Origin: Acidimicrobiales bacterium
Lineage (GTDB): Bacteria > Actinomycetota > Acidimicrobiia > Acidimicrobiales > SHLQ01
DNA: 64,000 bases
Assembly (NCBI GenBank): GCA_020628865.1
Contig: JAHDEJ010000020.1
Span: 26,900 to 90,899 of the forward strand
Direction: 5' to 3'
The notes under the pieces were generated by a model, which saw only the letters and a list, made by a program, of their open reading frames with translations, did no database searches and was not told the origin of the DNA. Positions within the stretch are counted from its first letter, which is position 1. Each line of letters opens with the position of its first letter. Below, piece by piece: positions 36,748 to 44,109 of this stretch. The position numbers and the translations under genes are program-made.

Positions 36748-36777
36748 TCTTCCGCTGGTCCCCCAACCGGCGGAAGA
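36748..36777 (-). terminator. Hairpin between hpf and secA
   Basis: A 12-bp stem with one G-U pair (tcttccgctggt with accggcggaaga) and a 6-nt loop lies 8 bp beyond the hpf stop. No U-tract follows, but position and stability suggest a terminator or processing site. Confidence 0.5.
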
Positions 36778-36785
36778 CGAGATCG

Positions 36786-37343
36786 TCAGGCGGCGTCGAT
36801 CTGGCCGACGTCGCCGTCGTCGCGCAGATACACGACCGCAGAGCGTCCGGTTTCCGCATTGGTGAAGAGGAAGAAGTCGTGGCCCAGCAGCTCCATCTGG
36901 AGTACGGCGTCCTCAGCCGTCATGGGCTCGATCGCGAACTGTTTCTTCTTCACGATCTTCGAGACGTTCTCCTCGACGTCTGAGACGGGTGCCGCCGTCG
37001 GCACGGGTTCGTCCGTGCGAATGGACATCTCACCGGAGTTCTCGTGACGGTGCATTTTCGTCTTCAGCTTGTGGAGCTGGTGTTCGAGCTTCTCCGCCGC
37101 CAGGTCGATGGCGGTGTAGGCGTCGGGTGCCGTGACCTTGGTCCGCACGTGGTGGCCCTGCCCCTCGAGCGTGACCTCGCAGATCTCCTTGTCTGCTATT
37201 CGGGGGTTCTGTTCCTCGCAGAAGTGCACATCAGCTCGTTCGAGACCGGGCACATATCGCTCCAGCCTCCCGATTTTGGACCGGGTCAGGTCTTGCAACC
37301 GGTCACTCACGACGGTCCGTCGAGAGCTGATGTTCACCTGCAT
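36786..37343 (-). CDS. hpf: Ribosome hibernation promoting factor (long form)
   Basis: Long HPF dimerises 70S ribosomes into 100S particles in stationary phase. The 185-aa protein has the N-terminal beta-alpha-beta domain (MQVNISSRRTVVSDRLQ..., YTAIDLAAEKLEHQLHKLKTKMHRH), an acidic linker, and the C-terminal dimerisation domain (IVKKKQFAIEPMTAEDAVLQMELLGHDFFLFTNAETG...VVYLRDDGDVGQI). ATG at 37343 has GGAGG 6 nt upstream, which rules out the longer frame. A perfect TTGACA lies upstream (37402 to 37397). Confidence 0.96.
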   Translation of the reverse strand: MQVNISSRRTVVSDRLQDLTRSKIGRLERYVPGLERADVHFCEEQNPRIADKEICEVTLEGQGHHVRTKVTAPDAYTAIDLAAEKLEHQLHKLKTKMHRHENSGEMSIRTDEPVPTAAPVSDVEENVSKIVKKKQFAIEPMTAEDAVLQMELLGHDFFLFTNAETGRSAVVYLRDDGDVGQIDAA

Positions 37344-37373
37344 GGGCAACCTCCGAGTTGTGTCTGTTGTCAC

Positions 37374-37402
37374 ATTCGACTGTATCGGCAACTGTGTGTC
37401 AA
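37374..37402 (-). promoter_or_regulatory. Putative hpf promoter
   Basis: Reading the minus strand, TTGACA (37402-37397) is followed after 17 bp by TCGAAT (37379-37374). A TACAGT lies only 12 bp away and is less likely. The transcript would start about 25 nt before the Shine-Dalgarno-led ATG. Confidence 0.4.
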
Positions 37403-37418
37403 AACCGGAACCTTTCCT

Positions 37419-37994
37419 TCACGCCGGAGTAACCGCCAGGACACACAGCTCGACGGTGCCCGCTCCGGCCGCGCGAAGCGCCCGCGCACAGGACCGGGCC
37501 GTCGCCCCGGTCGTGGCCACATCGTCGACCAGCAACACCGTCGGGGCAACGCCGCGGACCGCCACGAAACCATCGGTCTCGAGCCGCTCCGCCCGTGATC
37601 TGGCGTGCTGGACGCCACGATCGGTGCGCCGCAATGCCTGACGCATCGGCACGTCGAGGCGACGGGACAGCGCCCGACACAACAATTCCGGAAGGTCGTA
37701 GCCGCGCTCACGCCGGTGCCGCGGGGAGGCGGGCACCGGGACGATCAGGTCAAACCCGGAGGGCAGGGTTGCGACCAGGGCGTCGACCAGTGGGCCAAGC
37801 GCACGACGACGGTTCCGGAACTTGAGCATCCGTACGAGCCGGGCACCGCCATCGCTGTAGGCGAAGACGCCGTGCACATGGTCGAGGTCCGGTGCGAGAT
37901 CGAGCAGCGGGGGCGCATCGAGCGCCTCCCGGCACGAACCGCACAACCCACGGGCCGGCCGATCGCACGACGAGCATCTCCCTACAAAGACCAT
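37419..37994 (-). CDS. ComF-family phosphoribosyltransferase-like protein
   Basis: The 191-aa protein has the N-terminal zinc-ribbon cysteines of ComF (CSSC and CGSC), then a double-wing region FAYSDGGARLVRMLKFRNRR and a phosphoribosyltransferase domain. LIVPVPASPRHRRERGYD is followed by the PRPP loop VLLVDDVATTGATARSCARALRAAGA. In competent bacteria ComF supports DNA uptake; in actinobacteria the role is unproved. TAGGGT lies 6 nt upstream of the ATG, so the transcript is leaderless. The downstream gap to hpf is 75 bp. Confidence 0.92.
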   Translation of the reverse strand: MVFVGRCSSCDRPARGLCGSCREALDAPPLLDLAPDLDHVHGVFAYSDGGARLVRMLKFRNRRRALGPLVDALVATLPSGFDLIVPVPASPRHRRERGYDLPELLCRALSRRLDVPMRQALRRTDRGVQHARSRAERLETDGFVAVRGVAPTVLLVDDVATTGATARSCARALRAAGAGTVELCVLAVTPA

Positions 37995-38000
37995 CCCCCG

Positions 38001-38006
38001 ACCCTA
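38001..38006 (-). promoter_or_regulatory. Leaderless -10 (TAGGGT) of comF
   Basis: TAGGGT on the minus strand is 6 nt from the ATG at 37994. Confidence 0.6.
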
Positions 38007-38387
38007 GAAACCCACTCTGACACCCTCGCCAACCACCCCAAGCGCGCACTCCACCACAACCGGGGGCAGCCCCCAAACCCCCACCACCTCCCGAGGTCTG
38101 TCCCCGTCTGTAGCCAGACGGCCACTCCAAGTGTTGCCGGGATCGTTTTTGGCGGACGAAGCGGCGAGAGACCGTCACGGTCAGGGCCGGCAGCCAGCAA
38201 TCAAGCAACATGCTCACGCAACGCGGCCATTCAACTACAGGTGGGGGCTGCCCCCACTTGCAGTTGAGTGCGCGCGGAGGGTGGCCCCTTGCGCCCGAAT
38301 TGCGACAGCTGGAGGCCGAAGGCCGGGAAGATCCGCAGCGCGGGTCGAGGAGCCGCAGGCGACGGATCCCGCCTGCGGCGAAGATGG
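38007..38387. other. Gene-free, hairpin-rich intergenic region
   Basis: No gene is supported over about 380 bp. Several hairpins are visible: gggggcagccccc (38062-38074), ccgtctg/cagacgg (38104-38121), and a 17-bp arm pair with two mismatches centred on gtgggggctgcccccac (38232-38266). The rest is GC-rich with gccgcaggcga and gcctgcggcga duplicates. tRNA, tmRNA and RNase P RNA hallmarks were looked for and not seen. Confidence 0.6.
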
Positions 38388-38445
38388 TGATTCGAAGGGA
38401 GCGGCAGAATCGACGGCGAAGCCGTCTGCCGCTCCCTTCGAATCA
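38388..38445 (-). terminator. Terminator hairpin overlapping the sahH stop
   Basis: A perfect 21-bp stem (38388-38408 with 38425-38445) encloses a loop that itself pairs (acggc-gaa-gccgt). The proximal arm includes the sahH stop codon. The U-tract is weak. Its length and gene-end position resemble the other repeat-derived 3' ends in the window. Confidence 0.7.
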
Positions 38446-39891
38446 GTACCGGTAGTGGTCGGGCTTGTAGGGGCCTTCGACCGGGACGCCGATGTAGTCG
38501 GCCTGTTCCTGGCTCATCTCGGTGAGGCGAACGCCCAGGTGATCGAGGTGCAGGCGGGCGACCTTCTCGTCGAGCTGCTTGGGGAGCACGACGACCTCCG
38601 GAGGCGGACCGGCGTACTTCTCGGCGTTGGCGTGCAGCTCCATCTGGGCGAGCACCTGGTTGGTGAAGCTGAACGACATCACGAAGCTCGGGTGGCCGGT
38701 GGCGTTGCCGAGGTTGAGCAGTCGACCTTCGGAGAGGACGAGCACCGAGTGGCCGTCGGGGAACACGTACTCGTCGACCTGCGGCTTGATGTTCGTGCGC
38801 TGCACGTCGCTCATCTTCTCGAGGCCGGCCATGTCGATCTCGTTGTCGAAGTGTCCGACGTTGCCGACGATGGCCTGGTGCTTCATGCGGGCCATGTGCT
38901 CGGCCATGATGATGCCCTTGTTGCCCGTGGTGGTGATGAAGAGGTCGGCGGTCTCCATGACGTCTTCGAGGCGCATGACGTCGAAGCCCTCCATGGCGGC
39001 CTGCAACGCACAGATCGGGTCGACCTCGGTCACGATGACCTTGCAGCCCTGACCCTTCAGCGATGCAGCGCAGCCCTTGCCGACGTCGCCGTAGCCGAGG
39101 ACGACTGCAGTCTTGCCACCGAGCATGACGTCGGTGCCGCGGTTGATGCCGTCGACGAGGCTGTGGCGGATGCCGTACAGGTTGTCGAACTTGGACTTGG
39201 TGACGGCGTCGTTCACGTTGATTGCCGGGAACAGCAATTCGCCGGCTTCCTGCATGTGATAGAGGCGGTGCACACCGGTCGTGGTCTCTTCGGAGACGCC
39301 GCGGATGCCGGGGGCGATCTTCTGCCAGAACTCGTTGCCCTTCTCCGCCCAGATCGAGCGGAGCTGCTCCATGAAGACGCCCTCTTCTTCGGAAGCGTCC
39401 TCCGGCGTCTCGGGGATGGCACCGGCCTTCTCGAACTCGAGGCCCTTGTGCACGAGCATGGTGGCGTCGCCACCGTCATCGAGAATCAGGTTCGGGCCCT
39501 CGCCGTCAGGCCAATGGAACAGCTGCTCGGTGGCCCACCAGTACTCCTCGAGCGTCTCGCCCTTCCAGGCAAAGACAGGGATGCCCTGCGGGTCGGCGGC
39601 GGAACCGTTCGGGCCGCACGCGACAGCGGCAGCGGCGTGGTCCTGGGTCGAGAAGATGTTGCAGGTCACCCAACGGACGTCGGCACCGAGTGCCGTCAGC
39701 GTCTCGATCAACACCGCCGTCTGGATCGTCATGTGGAGCGAGCCGGCGATGCGGGCGCCGGCCAGCGGCTGGCTGTCGCCGTATTCGGCGCGCAGCGCCA
39801 TGAGGCCCGGCATCTCGTGTTCGGCGAGCCGGATTTCCTTGCGGCCGAACTCGGCCAGATCGAGGTCGGCGACCTTGAAGTCATTCGTCAT
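38443..39891 (-). CDS. ahcY: Adenosylhomocysteinase
   Basis: The enzyme reversibly hydrolyses S-adenosylhomocysteine to adenosine and homocysteine, relieving product inhibition of methyltransferases. The 482-aa NAD-dependent protein has [50 protein letters not shown](I/C)RHSL, the Rossmann motif [31 protein letters not shown] and a C-terminal [35 protein letters not shown]. That is the complete family signature including the NAD-binding tail. ATG at 39891 has AGGAG 9 nt upstream, in a structured leader. Methyltransferases such as RsmI feed it. Confidence 0.97.
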   Translation of the reverse strand: MTNDFKVADLDLAEFGRKEIRLAEHEMPGLMALRAEYGDSQPLAGARIAGSLHMTIQTAVLIETLTALGADVRWVTCNIFSTQDHAAAAVACGPNGSAADPQGIPVFAWKGETLEEYWWATEQLFHWPDGEGPNLILDDGGDATMLVHKGLEFEKAGAIPETPEDASEEEGVFMEQLRSIWAEKGNEFWQKIAPGIRGVSEETTTGVHRLYHMQEAGELLFPAINVNDAVTKSKFDNLYGIRHSLVDGINRGTDVMLGGKTAVVLGYGDVGKGCAASLKGQGCKVIVTEVDPICALQAAMEGFDVMRLEDVMETADLFITTTGNKGIIMAEHMARMKHQAIVGNVGHFDNEIDMAGLEKMSDVQRTNIKPQVDEYVFPDGHSVLVLSEGRLLNLGNATGHPSFVMSFSFTNQVLAQMELHANAEKYAGPPPEVVVLPKQLDEKVARLHLDHLGVRLTEMSQEQADYIGVPVEGPYKPDHYRY

Positions 39892-39900
39892 GGTGTGTTT

Positions 39901-39952
39901 CTCCTGATTGCGCGCAACCACCGTCGCGCGATTCGTCACGTCAGGCTGTGAC
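39901..39952 (-). promoter_or_regulatory. Structured leader of ahcY with possible pseudoknot to the Shine-Dalgarno
   Basis: On the mRNA, hairpin 1 has stem GUCAC/GUGAC (39952-39948 with 39939-39935) and an 8-nt loop. Hairpin 2 has an 8-bp stem CGCGCGAC/GUUGCGCG (39930-39923 with 39918-39911) and a GGUG loop. CCUGA in loop 1 is complementary to UCAGG, which overlaps the AGGAG ribosome binding site (39907-39903). This is an H-type pseudoknot layout like SAM-II and SAM/SAH riboswitches, but the conserved bases of those classes are not matched. Confidence 0.45.
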
Positions 39953-40035
39953 CCACTGGTCCGAGAAACGTCTGTTCAGCCCACGTCGAGTGTAGGCAGC
40001 AATCGGTCCCGCACCGGCGGTTCGTGAGCGTCGAC

Positions 40036-41190
40036 TCAGAATTCGCCGAGGGCAGCGACGAAGGCCAGTTCATCGGAGCGGACCGAGTACGACGCAGTCG
40101 ACGCCGGGACCCAGGCCGACTCGCCGGGTACGAGTTCGATTCGTCGCTCGCCGTCCTCGACCACGGTCGTGCCCGCGATGCCCACGATGATTTCGGGACC
40201 GCGGGTCGAGCGGAGTTGTTCGCCCGCCGCGATACGGGTGAGTTCGAACTCTGGCGCCGGGGTGCGGTAGGTGGTGACGGGTCCGTCGACACCCAGCACG
40301 TCCGGGTGGAGCGCCACCGGCTCGACCACGTCGAGCAACGCAGGAACGTCCATGTGCTTCGGGGTGAGACCCCCTCGCAACACGTTGTCGGAGTTCGCCA
40401 TGATCTCGACGCCAAACCCCTCGACGTACGCATGGAGGTTTCCGGCACCGAGGTAGACGGCTTCGCCGGGCTGCAGCACCAGGCGGTTCAGCATCGCTGC
40501 GGTCAGCACACCGGGATCGCCCGGATACTTCTGGTCGAGCCGCACGAGAAGGTCTGCCTCGCCGCTCCACTCCCCTTCCACGCCACGACAGGCGTCGGCG
40601 AGCGCCCGAACGATGGGAGCAGCCTCGTCCTTCGACAACTCGAGGACCGTCCGGAGGCCTGAAGCGATGCCGCCGGAAAGCCCGTTGAGGACGGGTGCAA
40701 GTTCGGCGACGTCGAGACACTTGAGAAAGCGGGTCGTCTCCTCCAGCTCACGAAAGCCGACCATCGCTTCGAACGGTGTGAGTGCGGCGATGAGCTCCGG
40801 CTTGTGATTGTCGTCGCGGAAGGACCGGTTCGGCGCGCTCCGATCGATTCCTGCCGCATCCTCGCGTGCGCATCCTTCGATGGCTTGCGCGATGGACGGA
40901 TGCACCTGAATGCTCAGCGGTTCCGCTGCGGCGAGAAGCTTGAGAAGGTAGGGCAGGCGATCTCCGAATCGATCGCGGCTCGCCGCACCGAGTTCCGCTT
41001 CCGGTGCCGCAGCGATTCGCTCCGTGAGCGGCTGATCGGCGTGGTCCGGAAGCAGGGACGGGTTTCCCGGATGGGCGCCGAGCCAGAGTTCCGCCTCGGG
41101 TTCAGCGCTGTTCGACTCGCCCCGCAGCGAGGCGAGGTGGGTGGTGGAGCCCCATGCATAGTTCTGAACCATGCCCGCCAGGTGTTCCAT
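40036..41190 (-). CDS. manA: Mannose-6-phosphate isomerase, class I
   Basis: The enzyme interconverts fructose-6-phosphate and mannose-6-phosphate, the entry to GDP-mannose. The 384-aa zinc enzyme has the N-terminal QNYAWGS and ELWLGAHP motifs. The zinc site is QVHPS (His), with D-x-H-K-P-E in RDDNHKPELIAAL. The signature GNLHAYVEGFGVEIMANSDNVLRGGLTPKHMDVPALL follows. GGAGGA precedes the ATG. It lies downstream of manB and the Trm112-like gene on one strand, with ManB completing the mannose-1-phosphate route. Confidence 0.96.
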   Translation of the reverse strand: MEHLAGMVQNYAWGSTTHLASLRGESNSAEPEAELWLGAHPGNPSLLPDHADQPLTERIAAAPEAELGAASRDRFGDRLPYLLKLLAAAEPLSIQVHPSIAQAIEGCAREDAAGIDRSAPNRSFRDDNHKPELIAALTPFEAMVGFRELEETTRFLKCLDVAELAPVLNGLSGGIASGLRTVLELSKDEAAPIVRALADACRGVEGEWSGEADLLVRLDQKYPGDPGVLTAAMLNRLVLQPGEAVYLGAGNLHAYVEGFGVEIMANSDNVLRGGLTPKHMDVPALLDVVEPVALHPDVLGVDGPVTTYRTPAPEFELTRIAAGEQLRSTRGPEIIVGIAGTTVVEDGERRIELVPGESAWVPASTASYSVRSDELAFVAALGEF

Positions 41191-41225
41191 CGCTTTCCTC
41201 CAGTGTTGGGCCGCGCCCGCCGCCG

Positions 41226-41462
41226 TCAGGCGTCGAACGTGGGAGTGATGCCCTCGGCGTCCGCCAGCGCGGTGAGGCGCTCGTGTTCAGCGTCGTCGAG
41301 CGTTTCCGCCTTGTCGACGAGCATGATCGGGATGTCGTCCGTGATGCTGTAGCGCAGACGCAGCCGGGGGTTGTAGAGACTCTGCTCGCCTTCGAAGTAG
41401 AGCAATGGGCCCTTGTCTTCAGGGCAGGCGAGGATGTCGAGAAGTTGCTGGTCGAGAGCCAT
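41226..41462 (-). CDS. Trm112-like zinc protein
   Basis: The 78-aa protein of the Trm112/UPF0434 (YcaR) family starts LDQQLLDILACPEDKGPLLYF and contains RLRYSITDDIPIMLVDKAE. Only one Cys of the usual zinc-binding C-x2-C pair is kept (CPEDKG), a frequent loss in actinobacterial members. In eukaryotes and some bacteria Trm112 activates methyltransferases; here the partner is unknown. It sits between manB and manA. TAGGTT is 6 nt upstream of the ATG, so it has its own leaderless promoter. Confidence 0.9.
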   Translation of the reverse strand: MALDQQLLDILACPEDKGPLLYFEGEQSLYNPRLRLRYSITDDIPIMLVDKAETLDDAEHERLTALADAEGITPTFDA

Positions 41463-41468
41463 GGGCTC

Positions 41469-41474
41469 AACCTA
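41469..41474 (-). promoter_or_regulatory. Leaderless -10 (TAGGTT) of the Trm112-like gene
   Basis: TAGGTT on the minus strand is 6 nt from the ATG, in the 28-bp gap after manB. Confidence 0.6.
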
Positions 41475-41490
41475 CCGGCCGCCGAGCGGC

Positions 41491-42837
41491 TCAGGCCGCC
41501 ATGTGGCTCTGGACCTCGGCCACACGGTCGGCGACAGCGATGGCGTCCGCAGCCTCGAGGTTCAGACGCAACAGCGGTTCGGTGTTCGACGGGCGCAGGT
41601 TGAACCACCAGTCGCCACAGTCGACGGTGAGACCGTCCATGCGATCCTGGGTGTGGTCCGAGTACGCGGCCGACACCTTCTCGATCACCGCGTGGACATC
41701 GTCGACGCGGGTGTTGATCTCCCCCGATGCCTCGTAGCGACGCAGGCTGGCGACCATCTCGGTCAGCGTCTGGTCGGCCTCGCACATCGCCGCAAGCACG
41801 ACGACCGCAGCGATGAGGCCGGAGTCGGCCCGGAAGTTGTCCCGGAAGTAGTAGTGACCGGAGTGTTCACCGCCAAAGGCTGCACCGGTCTCCTTCATCA
41901 CGTTCTTGATGAACGAGTGCCCCACGCGAGTGCGAACGGGCGTGCCGCCCATCTCGGTGACGAGCTCCGGAACGACCTTCGAACAGATGAGGTTGTGGAT
42001 GATGGTTGCGTCGGTCTCGCGTTCGAGCACCTGACGGGCAACCAGCGCCGTCGTGAGTGAACCCGAGACTCCCTCCGCCTGTGCGTCAACGAGGAAGACG
42101 CGGTCAGCGTCGCCGTCGAAGGCGAGGCCGATGTCGGCGCCGGTCTCGAGAACGCGCTTCTTGAGGTCGACCTGGTTGTCCTCGTTGAGCGGGTCGGCCG
42201 GATGGTTCGGGAAGGTGCCGTCGAGTTCGGGGTACATGATCTCGAGGTCGAAGGGCAGCCGATCGAAGACGGCCGGGACGACGAGGCCACCCATGCCGTT
42301 GGCGGTGTCTGCGATCACCTTCAGCGGCTTCAGCTTGCTGACGTCGATGAAGGAGAGGACGTGGTCGGCGAAGTCGTCGAGCATGTTGCGTTCGGTCATC
42401 GAGCCAGCGGTGTCGCCGGCAGGCAAAAGCTCGCGGGCCATCTCCTTGATGGCGTCGAGGCCGGTCTCGCCACCGATCGGTCCGGCGGCCTTGCGACACA
42501 TCTTGATGCCGTTGTACTCGGCCGGGTTGTGCGACGCGGTGAAGACCGCTCCGGGGATGTCGAGCGTGCCGGACGCGTAGTACAGCATGTCGGTGGAGAC
42601 GAGCCCGATGTGGATGACGTCGACGCCCTGCGACATGGCGCCTTCGGCGAACGCCTGCGCGAACTCCGGTCCGGTCGGGCGCATGTCGTGACCGAGCACG
42701 ATCGAACTCGTCCCGTCCTCGTCCGCCACGAATCGGGCGAAGGCGGCACCGATGTTCCGGCTCAGATCGGCGTCGAGCTGCTCGGGGGCGAGGCCCCGCA
42801 CGTCGTACGCCTTGAAGATTGCATCGATGTCAGCCAT
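41491..42837 (-). CDS. manB: Phosphomannomutase/phosphoglucomutase
   Basis: The enzyme converts hexose-6-phosphate to hexose-1-phosphate for GDP-mannose or UDP-glucose synthesis. The 448-aa alpha-D-phosphohexomutase has the phosphoserine loop TASHNPAEYNGIK, the magnesium loop FDGDADRVFLVD, the sugar-binding GGEHSGHYYFRDN and the phosphate-binding RPSNTEPLLRLNLEA. All four domains are complete. The ATG has a purine-rich site (cagggaac) upstream. It is followed by the Trm112-like gene and manA. Confidence 0.96.
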   Translation of the reverse strand: MADIDAIFKAYDVRGLAPEQLDADLSRNIGAAFARFVADEDGTSSIVLGHDMRPTGPEFAQAFAEGAMSQGVDVIHIGLVSTDMLYYASGTLDIPGAVFTASHNPAEYNGIKMCRKAAGPIGGETGLDAIKEMARELLPAGDTAGSMTERNMLDDFADHVLSFIDVSKLKPLKVIADTANGMGGLVVPAVFDRLPFDLEIMYPELDGTFPNHPADPLNEDNQVDLKKRVLETGADIGLAFDGDADRVFLVDAQAEGVSGSLTTALVARQVLERETDATIIHNLICSKVVPELVTEMGGTPVRTRVGHSFIKNVMKETGAAFGGEHSGHYYFRDNFRADSGLIAAVVVLAAMCEADQTLTEMVASLRRYEASGEINTRVDDVHAVIEKVSAAYSDHTQDRMDGLTVDCGDWWFNLRPSNTEPLLRLNLEAADAIAVADRVAEVQSHMAA

Positions 42838-42936
42838 GTGGTGTTCCCTGCTTCTGCGCGGCGGGGGCCGCTGTCGCCAATGCTCTCATCTTCGGCATCC
42901 TCCTGGAATCGGTGAAGGCTCGTAACCGGAACGTCA

Positions 42937-44109
42937 TCAATGCGCCTCGGCCGTGTTCGGTGCCGGCAGCGCAGGCAGTTTGTCCTCGCTGTATTCGCCA
43001 CGGGCGGACCACCGTCGGATGCGCCCGAGGTCGGCGAACAGCTCTGCCGTGTCGGAGAAGATCTTCACGGTGGACCGCTCGGTTTCGGCGATGGTCATCG
43101 GCACTTCGATCAGCGTGAGGCGCCAGCGTTCGACGAGGTGGAAGATCTCGATGTCGAACGAGAACCCGTTGAGCCGGGAACTGGAGAAGACCAGCTCGGC
43201 GACGTCACTCCGGAAGCCCTTGATACCGGCCTGTGTGTCGCGGTACTGCCCGAGAAGGAGGACCATCGTGGCCAGATTGACGAGCCGACCGCCGATGTCG
43301 CGGACGAGGCCGGCGCCCGTGTGCGTCATCAGGCGGGAGTCGTGCCGGGAACCCACCGCCACATCCCAGCCGTCCTCGAGTTCGCCCATGATTCGGATGA
43401 CTTCCGGCGGGCCGTACGCAAGATCGGCATCGAGAAAGACCCGGCTCCGCCCGTTCGCGGCGAGCATTCCGGCACGCACGGCACCACCCTTGCCGAGGTT
43501 CTCGGGAAGCTCGATCGCCCGGGCGAGTCCAGTGGCGTCGGCGGCGTCGGCGGTACCGTCGCCCGACCCGTCGTCGACCACCAGGATCTCGAAATCCGTG
43601 GCTGGGAGAATCCGGGCGAGATGGGTGTGAAGGCGTTCGACGGTGCCGGCGATGCGTTCCTGCTCGCGGTAGGCCGGTACGACGACGCTGAGCCGAAGCG
43701 GATCCGTCGGCGCCGCACGACGGGCGGGCTGTTCCTGCTCACCTCGAACGATGCTGAAGAGAATCCACCGGTTGGAGACCGCTCGAACACACGCAGCCGC
43801 CGCAATCGCAACGGCCTTCGCCAGCCAGTTCCGGTCGTCGAACAGACCGAGGACGCCAAGGTCGACGAGCCCGGCGAGGACGGATGACGAGATGAACGCA
43901 GATGGCCGTTGGATCCATCGAAGGTTGGGATCGTCCCGCAGCGTGAACCGACGATGTGCGGAGATGCCCACGACCGCCGCCGCAGACAGGGCAGCCACAT
44001 CTGCCGCCCACCATCGGAATGAGGTCGAGAGGATCAGATAGGTGCCGAGGTCGACGGCGGTGGCAAGCAGCGCAACGAGGATGAAGAAGCGGAGCGAACG
44101 TGGACTCAC
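42937..44109 (-). CDS. GtrA-GT2 fusion glycosyltransferase
   Basis: Two modules are fused in 390 aa. Residues 1-125 form a GtrA-like membrane domain with four hydrophobic spans (FFILVALLATAVDLGTYLIL, ISSSVLAGLVDLGVLGLF and others). Residues 138-360 are a GT-A glycosyltransferase of the dolichyl-phosphate glucose/mannose synthase type: LSVVVPAYREQERIAGTV, ILVVDDGSGDGTAD, NLGKGGAVRAGML, FLDADLAYGP, and DTQAGIKGFR. The latter should transfer a sugar from a nucleotide donor to polyprenyl phosphate, and GtrA domains are thought to flip such lipid-linked sugars. Synthesis and translocation would then be in one protein. The ATG overlaps the upstream membrane-protein gene by 4 bp. Confidence 0.92.
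   Translation of the reverse strand: MSPRSLRFFILVALLATAVDLGTYLILSTSFRWWAADVAALSAAAVVGISAHRRFTLRDDPNLRWIQRPSAFISSSVLAGLVDLGVLGLFDDRNWLAKAVAIAAAACVRAVSNRWILFSIVRGEQEQPARRAAPTDPLRLSVVVPAYREQERIAGTVERLHTHLARILPATDFEILVVDDGSGDGTADAADATGLARAIELPENLGKGGAVRAGMLAANGRSRVFLDADLAYGPPEVIRIMGELEDGWDVAVGSRHDSRLMTHTGAGLVRDIGGRLVNLATMVLLLGQYRDTQAGIKGFRSDVAELVFSSSRLNGFSFDIEIFHLVERWRLTLIEVPMTIAETERSTVKIFSDTAELFADLGRIRRWSARGEYSEDKLPALPAPNTAEAH

Noticed and set aside
37995-38442. tRNA, tmRNA or RNase P RNA in the large gap
   Set aside because: No T-loop GTTCRA with matching acceptor stem and none of the conserved RNase P or tmRNA segments was found.
39901-39952. Assignment of the ahcY leader to the SAH or SAM/SAH riboswitch class
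   Set aside because: The pseudoknot layout is similar, but the conserved core bases of those classes are not present; kept only as an unassigned structured leader.
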